Assembly: GCA_020633195.1 (NCBI GenBank) | Contig: JACKEC010000038.1 | Coordinates: 1 to 64,000 of the forward strand | Source: Sandaracinaceae bacterium | GTDB taxonomy: Bacteria; Myxococcota_A; Polyangia; Polyangiales; Sandaracinaceae | DNA length: 64,000 nucleotides | Reading direction: 5' to 3' | Shown here: one piece after another, positions 1 through 8,506 of the stretch | Layout of the letters: each line of letters starts with the position of its first letter | Numbering within the stretch: the stretch's first letter is position 1 | The notes under the pieces: model-generated | Told to the model about the DNA's origin: nothing | Databases searched by the model: none | What the model saw: the letters and a program-made list of their open reading frames with translations, nothing else | Made by a program: the position numbers and the translations under genes

Positions 1-293
1 TCGTCGATCGTGTCGAAAAACCCGAAGTGGCCCCAGCCCTCGCCGTGCGTCGCGCAGAAGTCGTGGTCGACGCTCGCGCTCACCCGGCCCACGAGCCGAC
101 CGTCGCGCCGCGCGGTGAAGTACATCGCCTCGGCGTGGTCGAAGAGCGGGTTCTTCTTCGGGGTCAGCCGCCCCCCGAGATCGAAGTCGAGGGGCCGGAC
201 GAACGCCGGGTCGCCAGCGAACACGGTGTCGACCACGTTCATGAAGTCGGCGAGCTTCCCGCCGGGCTCGTGGGGGTGGACCTCGAGGCTCAT
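1..293 (-). CDS. GNAT-like acyltransferase, N-terminal part (runs off the left edge)
   Basis: The frame is open from an ATG at 293 to the window edge, giving about 97 residues of the N-terminus. A segment containing FVRPLDFDLGGRL followed by TPKKNPLFDHAE, then VGRVSASVDHDF and WGHFGFFD, resembles the start of a large uncharacterised GNAT-type N-acetyltransferase family in which a conserved RPL...KKNPFF..AE segment precedes the beta-strands. The acetyl-CoA-binding part lies outside the window, so the assignment rests on the N-terminus only. The next gene on this strand ends at 313, upstream of this start, so the two may be co-transcribed. Confidence 0.6.
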   Translation of the reverse strand, partial: MSLEVHPHEPGGKLADFMNVVDTVFAGDPAFVRPLDFDLGGRLTPKKNPLFDHAEAMYFTARRDGRLVGRVSASVDHDFCATHGEGWGHFGFFDTID

Positions 294-312
294 GGGCGCC
301 GAGGATACGCGC

Positions 313-972
313 TCAGGCGTGCTCGCGGATGAAGAGCGCGGCCTCGTCGAGCCACGCGTCGCTGCCCTTCATCGGGTCCTTGCGCGAGACCGAGAGCGAG
401 TGGTCGGCGCCCTTCACCGAGACCACGCGAGCGGCGGGGATCGAGGCGAGCGCGCGCTTCAGCAGCTTGGGCTCGCAGAGCTTGTCCTTGGTGCCCTGCA
501 CGAAGAGCTGCGGGACGGGCACGCGCGCGAGGTGGTCCGCGCGCAGCTTCTCGGGCCGGCCCGGCGGATGGAGCGGGTAGCCGAAGTAGACGCACGCCCG
601 CGCCTCGGGCGCGCCCCCCTCGGCCGCGAGCATCGAGGCGTAGCGCCCGCCCATGCTCTTGCCGCCGATCACGATGGCCCCGCGCCCCCGCATCTTGCTC
701 GCGACGTCGAGCACCGCGCGCCACGTGGCGAGGAGGCGCCGCGCCGGATCCGGCCCGCGGCGCGCGCCCGTCTGGACGATTTGCTCCATGTACGGGAACT
801 GGAACCGGACGACGCAGACGTCGCGCTCGACGAGGCCGTCGGCCACCTGCTCCATGAACGGGCTCGTCATCGGCGCGCCGGCCCCGTGAGCGAAGACGAA
901 GAGCGGCCGGTTGCGGAGCTGCCCGGTGCGGACCCAGCTCGCCTCCCTCCCGTCGACCTCGAACGCCGGCAT
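313..972 (-). CDS. alpha/beta hydrolase, Tex30/KANSL3 type
   Basis: About 220 residues with a complete small alpha/beta-hydrolase layout. FVFAHGAGAPM forms the oxyanion/HG region, GGKSMGGR is the nucleophile elbow (G-K-S-M-G), VQGTKDKLCEP carries the acid and KGADHSL the catalytic His. This matches the Tex30/KANSL3-like family (dienelactone-hydrolase-like, substrate unknown). No signal peptide or membrane segment is visible, so it is probably cytoplasmic. The start is taken at MPAFEVDG; an ATG at 984 (MLRFMPAF) is equally possible, while the longer frame to 1062 runs into the divergent gene starting at 1023. The upstream region of 40-50 bp must hold promoters for both directions. Confidence 0.8.
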   Translation of the reverse strand: MPAFEVDGREASWVRTGQLRNRPLFVFAHGAGAPMTSPFMEQVADGLVERDVCVVRFQFPYMEQIVQTGARRGPDPARRLLATWRAVLDVASKMRGRGAIVIGGKSMGGRYASMLAAEGGAPEARACVYFGYPLHPPGRPEKLRADHLARVPVPQLFVQGTKDKLCEPKLLKRALASIPAARVVSVKGADHSLSVSRKDPMKGSDAWLDEAALFIREHA

Positions 973-1022
973 GAAACGCAGCATGCCCGATCGCGCGGTC
1001 GCCGTCGTATCCTCGCTCGCGG

Positions 1023-2420
1023 ATGGACGAGGATCTGGAGCGGCTGAGCGGTCGACGCACACGCCGGGGGTGGCTCATCGCCCTCGGGACGGTGCCGGTG
1101 CTCGCCGCGATCGCCTTCGGCGTCTGGTTCTTCCTCCAGAAGAAGCAGGAGGCCGAGAACCGCGCGCTCGTCGATCAGGTGACCGGCGCCGCGTTCGGCT
1201 GCGTGGCCTCGGTGCGGGGCGACGCGCCCGAGGGCTGGAGCCTCGAGCGCGCGCTCGAGCACATGTCGCGGATGGAGCGGCTCACCCGCGATCGCGAGGA
1301 CCCGACCATCCGGGAGGAGCGGGAGCGCTTCGCCCGCCTCGCCGCCGACGCGGCCGCCGGCTGCGAGCAGCTCGGGACCCTGATGCGCCAGGCGCAGCGG
1401 GACTCGGCGGGGCTCTACTTCGCGGTGCCGGCCTCGCTCGCGCAGCCCCCCGATCAGTCGGACCCCGAGCGCTGGTACCGCCGCACGCTGCCCGACTCGC
1501 GGCCCGAGGCGGTGGAGCTGTCCCGCCAGATCCGCGTGATGGCCGAGACGGTGAACGCGCGCCGGGGCGAGTACACCCTGATGGCGCAGGAGCTCCCGGT
1601 GGCGGGCCGCGGCCCGAGCGAGCTCGCGCGCCTCATCCCGCTCGCGTCGCTGCCGCGGGACCGCGAGAACCCGAGCACCGAGGTCTGGCCCACGCCGGAC
1701 GCCATCGTGGTGCTCCGGCGCGGGAGCATCCCCGCCGTGCCCTGCGACACCCGCTACGTGAACCGCGCGAGCTGCTACGCGGAGTTCCTCCAGCGGGTCA
1801 CCTGGGACGGTGAGGCGGGCCCGCAGGTCGCCCTCGAGCGGCCCGCCAGCGTCCTCTACTGGAGCGCCTTCGCGCCGACGTTCGACGGCGCGCTCTGGGC
1901 CGTCGGGGTCAACACCTCGAACGGCGGCGTGGTCGGCCGCTACGCCCCCGACGCCACCCGCCCCGAGCTCGCGATGATCGAGGCGACCGTCGACGCGACC
2001 GCCAACATCGTCTCCGTCACCGGCGGGGTCGCCGTGTTCCCGTCCGACGGGTCCGCGTGGATGGCCGACGACGGCCCGGGGATGGCCTTCCGGCAGGTGG
2101 AGACCACGCCCCCGCCCCTCGTCCTCAAGACGAGCACCGGCGGCGCCTCGCGGGGGCTCTCGAACGACGCGCTCGGGAGCCTCTCGATCACCGGCTCCAC
2201 GGAGGACGGCTTCGTGTCGCGGCTCTCCCCCGCCGACGGCGCCGAGGACGTGCTCCTCAACGTCATCGACTCGCACTCCCGCGTCCGCGCCATCGCCGAC
2301 CTGCGGGCGCTGCGCTCGGGTCGCTCGGTGGCGCTCCTGACCCGCGCCGAGGAGTCGCCGGACGCGATCGCCATCACCCCGGACTTCGGCCGGACCTGGC
2401 TCCCCGCGTCCTCCGACTGA
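1023..2420 (+). CDS. membrane-anchored protein of unknown function
   Basis: A 465-residue protein. A short basic N-terminus (LSGRRTRRGW) is followed by one hydrophobic helix (about residues 19-38), after which the polypeptide is soluble, so it is probably anchored in the inner membrane with the bulk outside. Residues 60-200 are charged and helical. The rest is Gly/Ser/Thr/Val-rich and looks like beta-propeller-type strands (repeated short segments such as SVTGGVAVFPSDG and ALLTRAEESPDAI), ending in ITPDFGRTW, reminiscent of BNR/sialidase-type blades. I do not recognise a named family. It ends exactly where the convergent glutaredoxin-like gene ends (TGA next to TCA). Confidence 0.75.
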   Translation: MDEDLERLSGRRTRRGWLIALGTVPVLAAIAFGVWFFLQKKQEAENRALVDQVTGAAFGCVASVRGDAPEGWSLERALEHMSRMERLTRDREDPTIREERERFARLAADAAAGCEQLGTLMRQAQRDSAGLYFAVPASLAQPPDQSDPERWYRRTLPDSRPEAVELSRQIRVMAETVNARRGEYTLMAQELPVAGRGPSELARLIPLASLPRDRENPSTEVWPTPDAIVVLRRGSIPAVPCDTRYVNRASCYAEFLQRVTWDGEAGPQVALERPASVLYWSAFAPTFDGALWAVGVNTSNGGVVGRYAPDATRPELAMIEATVDATANIVSVTGGVAVFPSDGSAWMADDGPGMAFRQVETTPPPLVLKTSTGGASRGLSNDALGSLSITGSTEDGFVSRLSPADGAEDVLLNVIDSHSRVRAIADLRALRSGRSVALLTRAEESPDAIAITPDFGRTWLPASSD

Positions 2421-2786
2421 TCAGCACCCCTCGGCCTCGGGGCTGGCCCGGCAGCGAGCGTGCGCCGCCTCGTCGATGCGCCGCCGCAGCTCGTCGGGCA
2501 CGAACCCGATCATCACGCCGCCCCCCTCGATCGCGATGACGGGCACCGTGCGCCGGGGATCGAGCGCGGCGTGGCTCGCGGCGGCGCCCGCGTCGCGCTC
2601 GACGTCGCGGTCGTAGAAGGGGATCCCGCGGGCGCGCAGCCAGCTCCGGGCGTGCGCGCAGTGGGGGCACCAGCGGGTCGTGTAGAGCGTCACCCCGACG
2701 TGCGCGCGGGCCGACGCGGAGGCCGCCGGGACCGCCGGGGGGCCGCACCCGACCGCGAGCAGGAACAACAGCGTCGTCGCGCGCAT
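2421..2786 (-). CDS. glutaredoxin-like lipoprotein
   Basis: A 121-residue protein with a short signal peptide ending in the lipobox LLAVGC, so it is predicted to be lipidated and exported. The mature part is a compact glutaredoxin/NrdH-like fold: VTLYTTRWCPHC carries the redox motif C-P-H-C, followed by a helix, FYDRDVERD, and RTVPVIAIEGG with the cis-Pro loop (TVPV) and a Gly-Gly turn. Export of a glutaredoxin-type domain points to a thiol-disulfide role in the periplasm, perhaps reduction or isomerisation of exported proteins; the electron donor is unknown. It is convergent and abutting with the upstream plus-strand gene and divergent from the kinase that starts 36 bp away. Confidence 0.8.
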   Translation of the reverse strand: MRATTLLFLLAVGCGPPAVPAASASARAHVGVTLYTTRWCPHCAHARSWLRARGIPFYDRDVERDAGAAASHAALDPRRTVPVIAIEGGGVMIGFVPDELRRRIDEAAHARCRASPEAEGC

Positions 2787-2821
2787 CCCCGGACGATATC
2801 GTGGTATCGCTCCGAGGCCGG

Positions 2822-4381
2822 ATGTCGATTCGTTGCGCGAGCTGCGACGAGGAAAACCGCGACAGCGCGCGGTTCTGCAAGCGTTGCGGGTCGCAGCTCG
2901 ACGCGGAGGACTCCGATTCGCTCCTCGGCCGCATGGTCCACGAGCGCTACCGGATCCGGTCCGTCATCGGCGAAGGCGGGATGGGCCGGGTCTATCTCGC
3001 CGAGCAGCAGATGGGCACGGCGGCGCGCGAGGTCGCGATCAAGGTCCTGCACGCGAAGCTCGGCCGCGAGGAGCGCGTCCAGAAGCGCTTCTATCGGGAG
3101 TGCGAGGTGGTCATCCAGCTCACGCACCCCAACACGATCCAGTTCTACGACTTCGGCGAGATCGACGGCCGCCTGTTCATCGTCATGGAGTACGTCGACG
3201 GGCCCACGCTGACCGACGAGCTCGCGCAGGGCGCCCTCGAGATCGACAGGGTCGATCACCTCCTCGAGCAGATCGCCGGCTCGCTCCACGAGGCGCACGC
3301 CAAGGGCGTGGTCCACCGGGACCTCAAGCCCGACAACATCATGCTGACCACGCGCGGCGGCGAGCCCGACTTCGTCAAGGTCTGCGACTTCGGGATCGCG
3401 CAGCGGCGCGGCGAGGGGCCCGAGATCACGCTCGAGGGCACCATCATCGGCACCCCCCAGTACATGAGCCCCGAGCAGCTCACCGGGGCGGAGGTGGACG
3501 CCCGCAGCGACGTCTACAGCCTCGGCCTGATCCTCTTCGAGATGGTCGCCGGCTGCCGCCCCTTCTACGGCGACTCGCCGCTCCAGTGGGCGACCCTCCA
3601 CACGACGGCGGAGCCCCCTCCCCTCGACTCGTTCCCCGCCTCGCGCGGGCTCGCGGCGCACCGCAAGGAGGCGATCCACGCGGCGCTCGCCAAGTCGCCC
3701 GACGCGCGCCCGCAGACCGTCCGCGACCTCGCGCAGCGGTTCCTCGGCCGCGAGGTCGGCCGCTCGCCGACGCCTCGGTCGGAGCGCCCCGTGGCCGTGA
3801 GCCCGGTGGCGCCGACCCTGCCGTCGATCGGCTCCGGCGAGCTGAAGCCGGCGGGGGTCCGCTCCGGCGCGCGCACCCTCGCGGTGCTCCTGTTCCTGAT
3901 CGGCTTCGTGGGGCTCGGCGTCGCCGGCTACCTCCAGCGGCGCCGCATCACGGCGTGGCTCACGCCCCCGACGCCCCACCCCGCGGAGCCGACCGACTGG
4001 CTCCGCATCGTCCACTTCGAGCGGCGGATCGAGTCCCCCGCGTTCGCGCTCGGCCCGCCCGATCAGCAGTACGCCGTGGTCCCGCCGACGGGGACGCTCG
4101 TGCTCGAGCTGCGCGCGGGCACCCGGATCGCCTCCGACGGCGCCTCCGGCCCGGACATCGCGCTGATCGTCGACGAGGAGCGCTCGGGTCCCTACCGCGC
4201 CGACGTCGGCGTCGATCAGAACGACTACACCACCGTCGGCTCGGACCTCGTGGGGTCGCTCGAGCTCGACACCGACCAGTTCTCGATCACGCGCGTGCGC
4301 TACGTGCGCATCAAGAACCGCGGCGAGGGGAACGTGTACGTCGACGCGGTCGGCAGCTACGCGACGGTACTCGTGGACTGA
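2822..4381 (+). CDS. serine/threonine protein kinase with N-terminal zinc ribbon
   Basis: 519 residues from the ATG at 2822; the frame extends to 2801 but the zinc ribbon fits the later start. Residues 4-25 form a zinc ribbon (CASC ... CKRC). The kinase domain spans about 38-300: GEGGMGRVY P-loop, VAIKVLH Lys, HRDLKPDN catalytic loop, DFGIA, GTPQYMSPEQ activation segment. After a Pro/Ser-rich linker a single membrane helix (about 355-375) is followed by an extracytoplasmic domain of about 140 residues with no recognised family. It is thus a receptor-like Hanks kinase whose outer domain probably senses a signal. It is divergent from the glutaredoxin-like lipoprotein and 107 bp upstream of the oxygenase gene. 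Confidence 0.93.
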   Translation: MSIRCASCDEENRDSARFCKRCGSQLDAEDSDSLLGRMVHERYRIRSVIGEGGMGRVYLAEQQMGTAAREVAIKVLHAKLGREERVQKRFYRECEVVIQLTHPNTIQFYDFGEIDGRLFIVMEYVDGPTLTDELAQGALEIDRVDHLLEQIAGSLHEAHAKGVVHRDLKPDNIMLTTRGGEPDFVKVCDFGIAQRRGEGPEITLEGTIIGTPQYMSPEQLTGAEVDARSDVYSLGLILFEMVAGCRPFYGDSPLQWATLHTTAEPPPLDSFPASRGLAAHRKEAIHAALAKSPDARPQTVRDLAQRFLGREVGRSPTPRSERPVAVSPVAPTLPSIGSGELKPAGVRSGARTLAVLLFLIGFVGLGVAGYLQRRRITAWLTPPTPHPAEPTDWLRIVHFERRIESPAFALGPPDQQYAVVPPTGTLVLELRAGTRIASDGASGPDIALIVDEERSGPYRADVGVDQNDYTTVGSDLVGSLELDTDQFSITRVRYVRIKNRGEGNVYVDAVGSYATVLVD

Positions 4382-4488
4382 GCGCCATCGGTTGGCGCCG
4401 ATCAACTGACGCCGGGCTGAAACCGCGCGCATCCCGTCTATTGTGGCAAGCCGAGCCCTGGTATGTATCTCCACCTCCAGGAGGCTTC

Positions 4489-5676
4489 ATGACGCGTGCT
4501 CAGCGCTGGGATCTCGCCCGGCTCATCGATCCCATCTCGCCGGCCGACTTCTTCGACGGGCACTTCGAGAGCAAGATGCTCCAGGTCTCCCGGGAGGACC
4601 GCTCCTACTACCAGTCGCTGCTGTCGATGGCGGACATCGACAGGGTCCTCACCACGCTGCACCTGTCGAGCCCGGCGGTGCACATGGCCAACGCGGCCAA
4701 GCCCAACCTGAGCTCCGACGACTACTGCTACCCGAGCGGGCTGATCGACCCGACGCGGCTCTACCAGGAGTACGAGCAGGGCGGGACCATCGTCCTCAAC
4801 AACCTCGAGGGCAGCCTGCCGACGCTGATGAGCCTGTGCCGCTCGATGGAGGCGAAGTTCTCCAGCCGCTTCCAGTGCAACATCTACGTCACCCCGCCCA
4901 ACGCGCAGGGCCTCAAGTCGCACTACGACACGCACTGCGTCTTCGTGCTGCAGATCGCGGGGCGCAAGCGCTGGAAGACCTACGGCACGCCGCTCGAGCG
5001 GCCCCTGCGCGGTCAGGACTTCCGCCCCGGGACGCACGAGGCCGGCGAGGTGACCTCCGAGTTCGACCTCGAGCCGGGCGACATGGTCTACGTGCCGCGC
5101 GGCCTGATGCACGACGCCATCAGCGACGACGAGGCGAGCTGCCACATCACGCTCGGCGTCCTCCCGAACAGCTGGACGGACCTGCTGCTCGAGGCGATCG
5201 CGCGGGTCAGCCTCCAGGATCCCGAGCTGCGGCGCTCGCTCCCCGTCGGCTTCGCGTCGCAGGGCTTCGAGCGCGAGAAGGCGCGCGCGTTCTTCAAGGA
5301 GCTGCTGCAGCGCGTCGCCGATCAGGCCGACTTCGACGCGGCCATCGACCACTTCGCGGAGGACCTCGTCAGCACCCGGCACGCGCTCGTCTACGGGCAG
5401 ATGGGTCAGATCGCGCGCCTGTCCTCGCTGAAGATCGACGACGTCGCCGCGCCTCGGCCGAGCCTGCTCTTCCACCTCGTCAAGGACGAGGAGCGCGTGA
5501 AGGTGATGGCCTACGGGGGCTCGATCTCGCTGCCGATCCACGCGGCGGAGTCGCTCGAGTACGCCCTCACCACGGACGAGTACCGCATCGGCGACATCCC
5601 CGGCGACCTCGACGACCCGGGCAAGCTCGTCCTGATCAAGAAGCTCGTGCGCGAGGGCCTGGTCGAGGTCCTTTGA
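4489..5676 (+). CDS. cupin-4/JmjC-type Fe(II)/2-oxoglutarate oxygenase
   Basis: 395 residues, started at the ATG at 4489 with a strong AGGAGG ribosome site 5 bp upstream. The cupin-4 (JmjC, ribosomal oxygenase-like) fold is clear: SHYDTHCVFVLQ supplies H145 and D147 of the iron triad and GLMHDAISD supplies H208. GRKRWKTY is the usual 2-oxoglutarate-side strand, and LEPGDMVYVPRG precedes the second His. The C-terminal 170 residues are the helical/winged-helix tail seen in YcfD/ROXA-type enzymes, which hydroxylate Arg or His of ribosomal proteins. The target here is unknown. Its stop overlaps the TTG start of the di-heme gene by 3 nt, so the two are probably translationally coupled. Confidence 0.85.
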   Translation: MTRAQRWDLARLIDPISPADFFDGHFESKMLQVSREDRSYYQSLLSMADIDRVLTTLHLSSPAVHMANAAKPNLSSDDYCYPSGLIDPTRLYQEYEQGGTIVLNNLEGSLPTLMSLCRSMEAKFSSRFQCNIYVTPPNAQGLKSHYDTHCVFVLQIAGRKRWKTYGTPLERPLRGQDFRPGTHEAGEVTSEFDLEPGDMVYVPRGLMHDAISDDEASCHITLGVLPNSWTDLLLEAIARVSLQDPELRRSLPVGFASQGFEREKARAFFKELLQRVADQADFDAAIDHFAEDLVSTRHALVYGQMGQIARLSSLKIDDVAAPRPSLLFHLVKDEERVKVMAYGGSISLPIHAAESLEYALTTDEYRIGDIPGDLDDPGKLVLIKKLVREGLVEVL

Positions 5677-7856
5677 TCGCGGGGTGGCGGCTCCAGCTCC
5701 TCGTGCTGCTCGGCGCGGGGGTCGTCTGGTCCGTCCACCCCACCCCGGACCTGCTCGGGCTCGTGGGCGCGTACGCGCTCGCGTGGCTCGGGCTGTCGCT
5801 GAGCCGCGCGTTCGCGCCGGGCCTCTGGAAGGTCGAGCTCACGCGCGCGCAGGCGGTGGCGCTCGGCCTCGCGCTCGCCGTGCCGCCGGCCGTGCGCGCC
5901 GCGGATCTCGGGAGCCGCTTCCTCGTCGAGGAGCGCCTCGACTCGATCGTCCACCAGACAGAGGCGCGGCGCTGGCTCGAGCGGACCCCGTCCATCTTCC
6001 CACCGCTCCTGGCCGCGGACCGCCCGCAGACCTTCTACGTGAACGCCCCGGGCGCGCGCGCCGTGAGCGCCCGAGTCGGCGGCGGCGAGGTCGAGGCGAC
6101 GTCGCTCGGTCACGGCGTGTTCCGCCTCGAGGTCGAGCCGCGGGACCTCGAGCTGCCCGCGCGGAGCGGCGCGCTCGACGTCGAGCTGCTCATCGACGGC
6201 GCCGCCCACGCGCGCGAGCTCCGCTTCGAGCGGCGGCTCGCGCACCCGCGCTGGCTCCGACCGTCGCCCGATCGCGCGCGCGTGATCACGACCAGCGAGG
6301 AGACCGACGAGGTCGTCCTGGTGGACCGCGACGGCGCGTTCGAGCGCCACGACGTCGGCGACGGGCCCGTCGACGCGGCGTTCGTGGGCGACGGGTCGAG
6401 CTGGGTGGTCGCGCACCGCTACGAGGACGAGCTGCGCTTCGAGGGCGCGTCGCCAGGCCGGGTCGCGATCGGCCCGCTCGCCGAGCACCTCGCGGTCGAC
6501 GGCGAGGACGTCGCGGTGACGCGCGCCGGGGCGCGGCCCGAGCTGGTCCTCGTCCGAGGCCGCGCGGTCCGGGCCCGCACGCCGCTCGCGTTCGCGCCCG
6601 AGTGGGTCGCCTTCGCGGGCGAGCACGTCGTCGTGAGCGGCCGCCGCCCCGCCGCGCTGTACCGCTTCGATCGCGACGGTCGAGCGCAGGGCGACCCGCT
6701 CCCGCTCGGTCGGCCGGCCGTCACCCTGACCGCGGCGGGCGACGCGGTGATCGTCGCCGTCACCGATCTGTCGACCGACGGCGAGCCCCACCTCGGCAAC
6801 CACTTCGTGCGCGACCAGCTCGTCACCGTCGACGCGCCGAGCTGGCGGATCGTCGCGACCGAGCTCACCGCGGATCGCACGCCGCGGCAGCGCGCGCCGG
6901 GCGACATCGATCGCGGCGTGTCGCCGATGGGCGTCGACGTCGCCCCGGACGGAGCCCGCTGGGTCGCGTTCGCGGGGACCGACGACGTGGCCCGCGTGGG
7001 CGCGGGGACCGACAGGCGCCGCTTCGAGCTCGACGAGCACCCGCTCGCGGCGCCGATCAGCGCGGTGGAGCTCGCGGGGGGCCGCTTCGCCGTCAGCTCC
7101 GCTTGCTATGGGACGGTGGGGATCTTCTCGGCCTCCGGCGACCGCCGCGCGCTGGTCCGGCTCGCGCCCGGGGACCAGGAGCTGCTTCGCGACGACCAGC
7201 CCGCCCTGCAGCGCCGCATCGGCGAGCGCGGGTTCTACGAGGCCACGCGCTCCGGGGTGGCGTGCCAGTCCTGCCACCTGCACGAGGGCTCGGACGGCGC
7301 GCTCCACAACATCGGCGACAAGACCCACGTCGCCACGCTCGACACCCGCGGGATCTACGGGACGCCGCCGTACCTGCGCGACGGCGGCTACCCGTTCCTC
7401 GGCAGCCTCGACGAGCTCGCGCAGACGCTCTACCGGGGCTACCTGCGGCACCAGGGCGGCCGCCGGATCGGCCTCGATCGGTACCTCGGCTCCCTGCCCC
7501 GCGCGACGCCCCCGCGGCAGCTCGAGGGGCGCGACCTCGCGCGGGAGCGCCGCGGCCTCGACGCGTTCTTCCGCGCGCGCTGCCCCGTCTGCCACGCGCC
7601 GCCCGCGTTCACCAACCTCGGGCAGCACCCCGTGGCGACCCTGTTCCCGCGACGCACCGAGGCGCACGCCTCCGACGAGCTCGACACCCCGAGCCTCCTC
7701 GGGCTCGGCGAGAGCGCGCCGTACCTCGTCGACGGGCGGGCCGCGACGCTCGAGGCGGTGTTCGCCGACGAGGATCCCTCGCGCCGCCACGGCCACCACG
7801 GGGTGCTCTCCGAGACCGAGCTCGCCGACCTGATCCACTTCCTGGGGGGCCTGTGA
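5673..7856 (+). CDS. membrane-anchored beta-propeller / di-heme cytochrome (MauG/CcpA-like)
   Basis: 727 residues from a TTG that overlaps the previous stop; no better start is visible because the hydrophobic N-terminus (LQLLVLLGAGVVW and AYALAWLGLSL) begins at once. The middle (about 110-500) is a beta-propeller-like region. The C-terminal 230 residues carry two c-heme motifs, C531-Q-S-C-H and C637-P-V-C-H, with TRGIYGTPPYLRDGG and LDTPSLLGLGESAPYLVDG typical of MauG/cytochrome-c-peroxidase-like di-heme proteins of the YVTN-propeller type. It probably works outside the inner membrane as a peroxidase or protein-oxidising enzyme. Substrate unknown. It overlaps the ferric-reductase-like gene by 4 nt. 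Confidence 0.8.
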   Translation: MIAGWRLQLLVLLGAGVVWSVHPTPDLLGLVGAYALAWLGLSLSRAFAPGLWKVELTRAQAVALGLALAVPPAVRAADLGSRFLVEERLDSIVHQTEARRWLERTPSIFPPLLAADRPQTFYVNAPGARAVSARVGGGEVEATSLGHGVFRLEVEPRDLELPARSGALDVELLIDGAAHARELRFERRLAHPRWLRPSPDRARVITTSEETDEVVLVDRDGAFERHDVGDGPVDAAFVGDGSSWVVAHRYEDELRFEGASPGRVAIGPLAEHLAVDGEDVAVTRAGARPELVLVRGRAVRARTPLAFAPEWVAFAGEHVVVSGRRPAALYRFDRDGRAQGDPLPLGRPAVTLTAAGDAVIVAVTDLSTDGEPHLGNHFVRDQLVTVDAPSWRIVATELTADRTPRQRAPGDIDRGVSPMGVDVAPDGARWVAFAGTDDVARVGAGTDRRRFELDEHPLAAPISAVELAGGRFAVSSACYGTVGIFSASGDRRALVRLAPGDQELLRDDQPALQRRIGERGFYEATRSGVACQSCHLHEGSDGALHNIGDKTHVATLDTRGIYGTPPYLRDGGYPFLGSLDELAQTLYRGYLRHQGGRRIGLDRYLGSLPRATPPRQLEGRDLARERRGLDAFFRARCPVCHAPPAFTNLGQHPVATLFPRRTEAHASDELDTPSLLGLGESAPYLVDGRAATLEAVFADEDPSRRHGHHGVLSETELADLIHFLGGL

Positions 7857-8455
7857 GGGCGGCGATCTCGGCGCGCCTCCACGGGGTCACCTACGCGCTC
7901 GCGGGGCTCGCGGCGGGGCTCGTGATCGCGCTCGGCGCGGGCCAGGAGTGGAGCATCGAGCGCGACCTCTACTGGATCCGCGGCAGCGCCTGGTGCGCGC
8001 TCCTGGCGCTCGGGGGAGCGCTGTGCGTGACGCCCCTCGGCAACCTGCTGATGCGCGCGGGCCGCGCCGACGCGCGCGACCTGACCCGGGTCCGCCGCGC
8101 GCTCGGGATCGCCGCCGCCGCGCTCGCCACGCTGCACGCGGGGCTCGCGCTCACGACGTGGCTCGCGGACGCGTGGCGGGTCTCGCTGTCGCTGACGTGG
8201 ATCCGGAGCGGCGTCATCGCGTGGGCGGTGCTGGCGCTCCTCTGGCTCACGAGCTACCCGACCCTCGTCGCGCGCCTCCGCGTGAAGCTCTGGAAGCCGC
8301 TGCATCGCCTGGCCTACGTCGCGTTCGCGCTCGTGATCCACCACGCGATGCTGTCGCCGCTCGCCCCGCGCAGCTGGGTGCTCACCACCGCGGTGGTGGT
8401 CGTGATGGTCGGCGGGCTGCGCCTCGTCCGCGGCCGGCCTCGCCCCCGGCCGTGA
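7853..8455 (+). CDS. ferric-reductase-like / MsrQ-like heme b membrane protein
   Basis: 200 residues, GTG start overlapping the preceding stop (GTGA). Five to six hydrophobic helices with an AATLHAGLAL-type His in helix 3, LWKPLHRLAYVAF and ALVIHHAML in later helices match the ferric-reductase-like transmembrane domain (PF01794), in which paired His residues bind b-type hemes, as in MsrQ. Such proteins move electrons from quinol or cytosolic donors to periplasmic partners. Coupling to the di-heme protein suggests it feeds or drains electrons from that enzyme. This is inference from the operon only; no MsrP gene is adjacent. Confidence 0.78.
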   Translation: MRAAISARLHGVTYALAGLAAGLVIALGAGQEWSIERDLYWIRGSAWCALLALGGALCVTPLGNLLMRAGRADARDLTRVRRALGIAAAALATLHAGLALTTWLADAWRVSLSLTWIRSGVIAWAVLALLWLTSYPTLVARLRVKLWKPLHRLAYVAFALVIHHAMLSPLAPRSWVLTTAVVVVMVGGLRLVRGRPRPRP

Positions 8456-8506
8456 CCCCGTGGTCGACGTCTCGGCGGCCGCGGGCTATGAGCGGAGCCG
8501 GGCGTC

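Noticed and set aside
4382..4488. Precursor peptide for the JmjC/di-heme operon
   Set aside because: No small frame with a start and ribosome site between the kinase stop and the oxygenase ATG, and no repeated Trp/Tyr/Cys core motif.
2833..5676. 947-residue frame across the kinase and oxygenase genes
   Set aside because: Only its last 395 residues (from the ATG at 4489) are real. The upstream part is an Arg/Pro-rich out-of-frame reading of the kinase gene.
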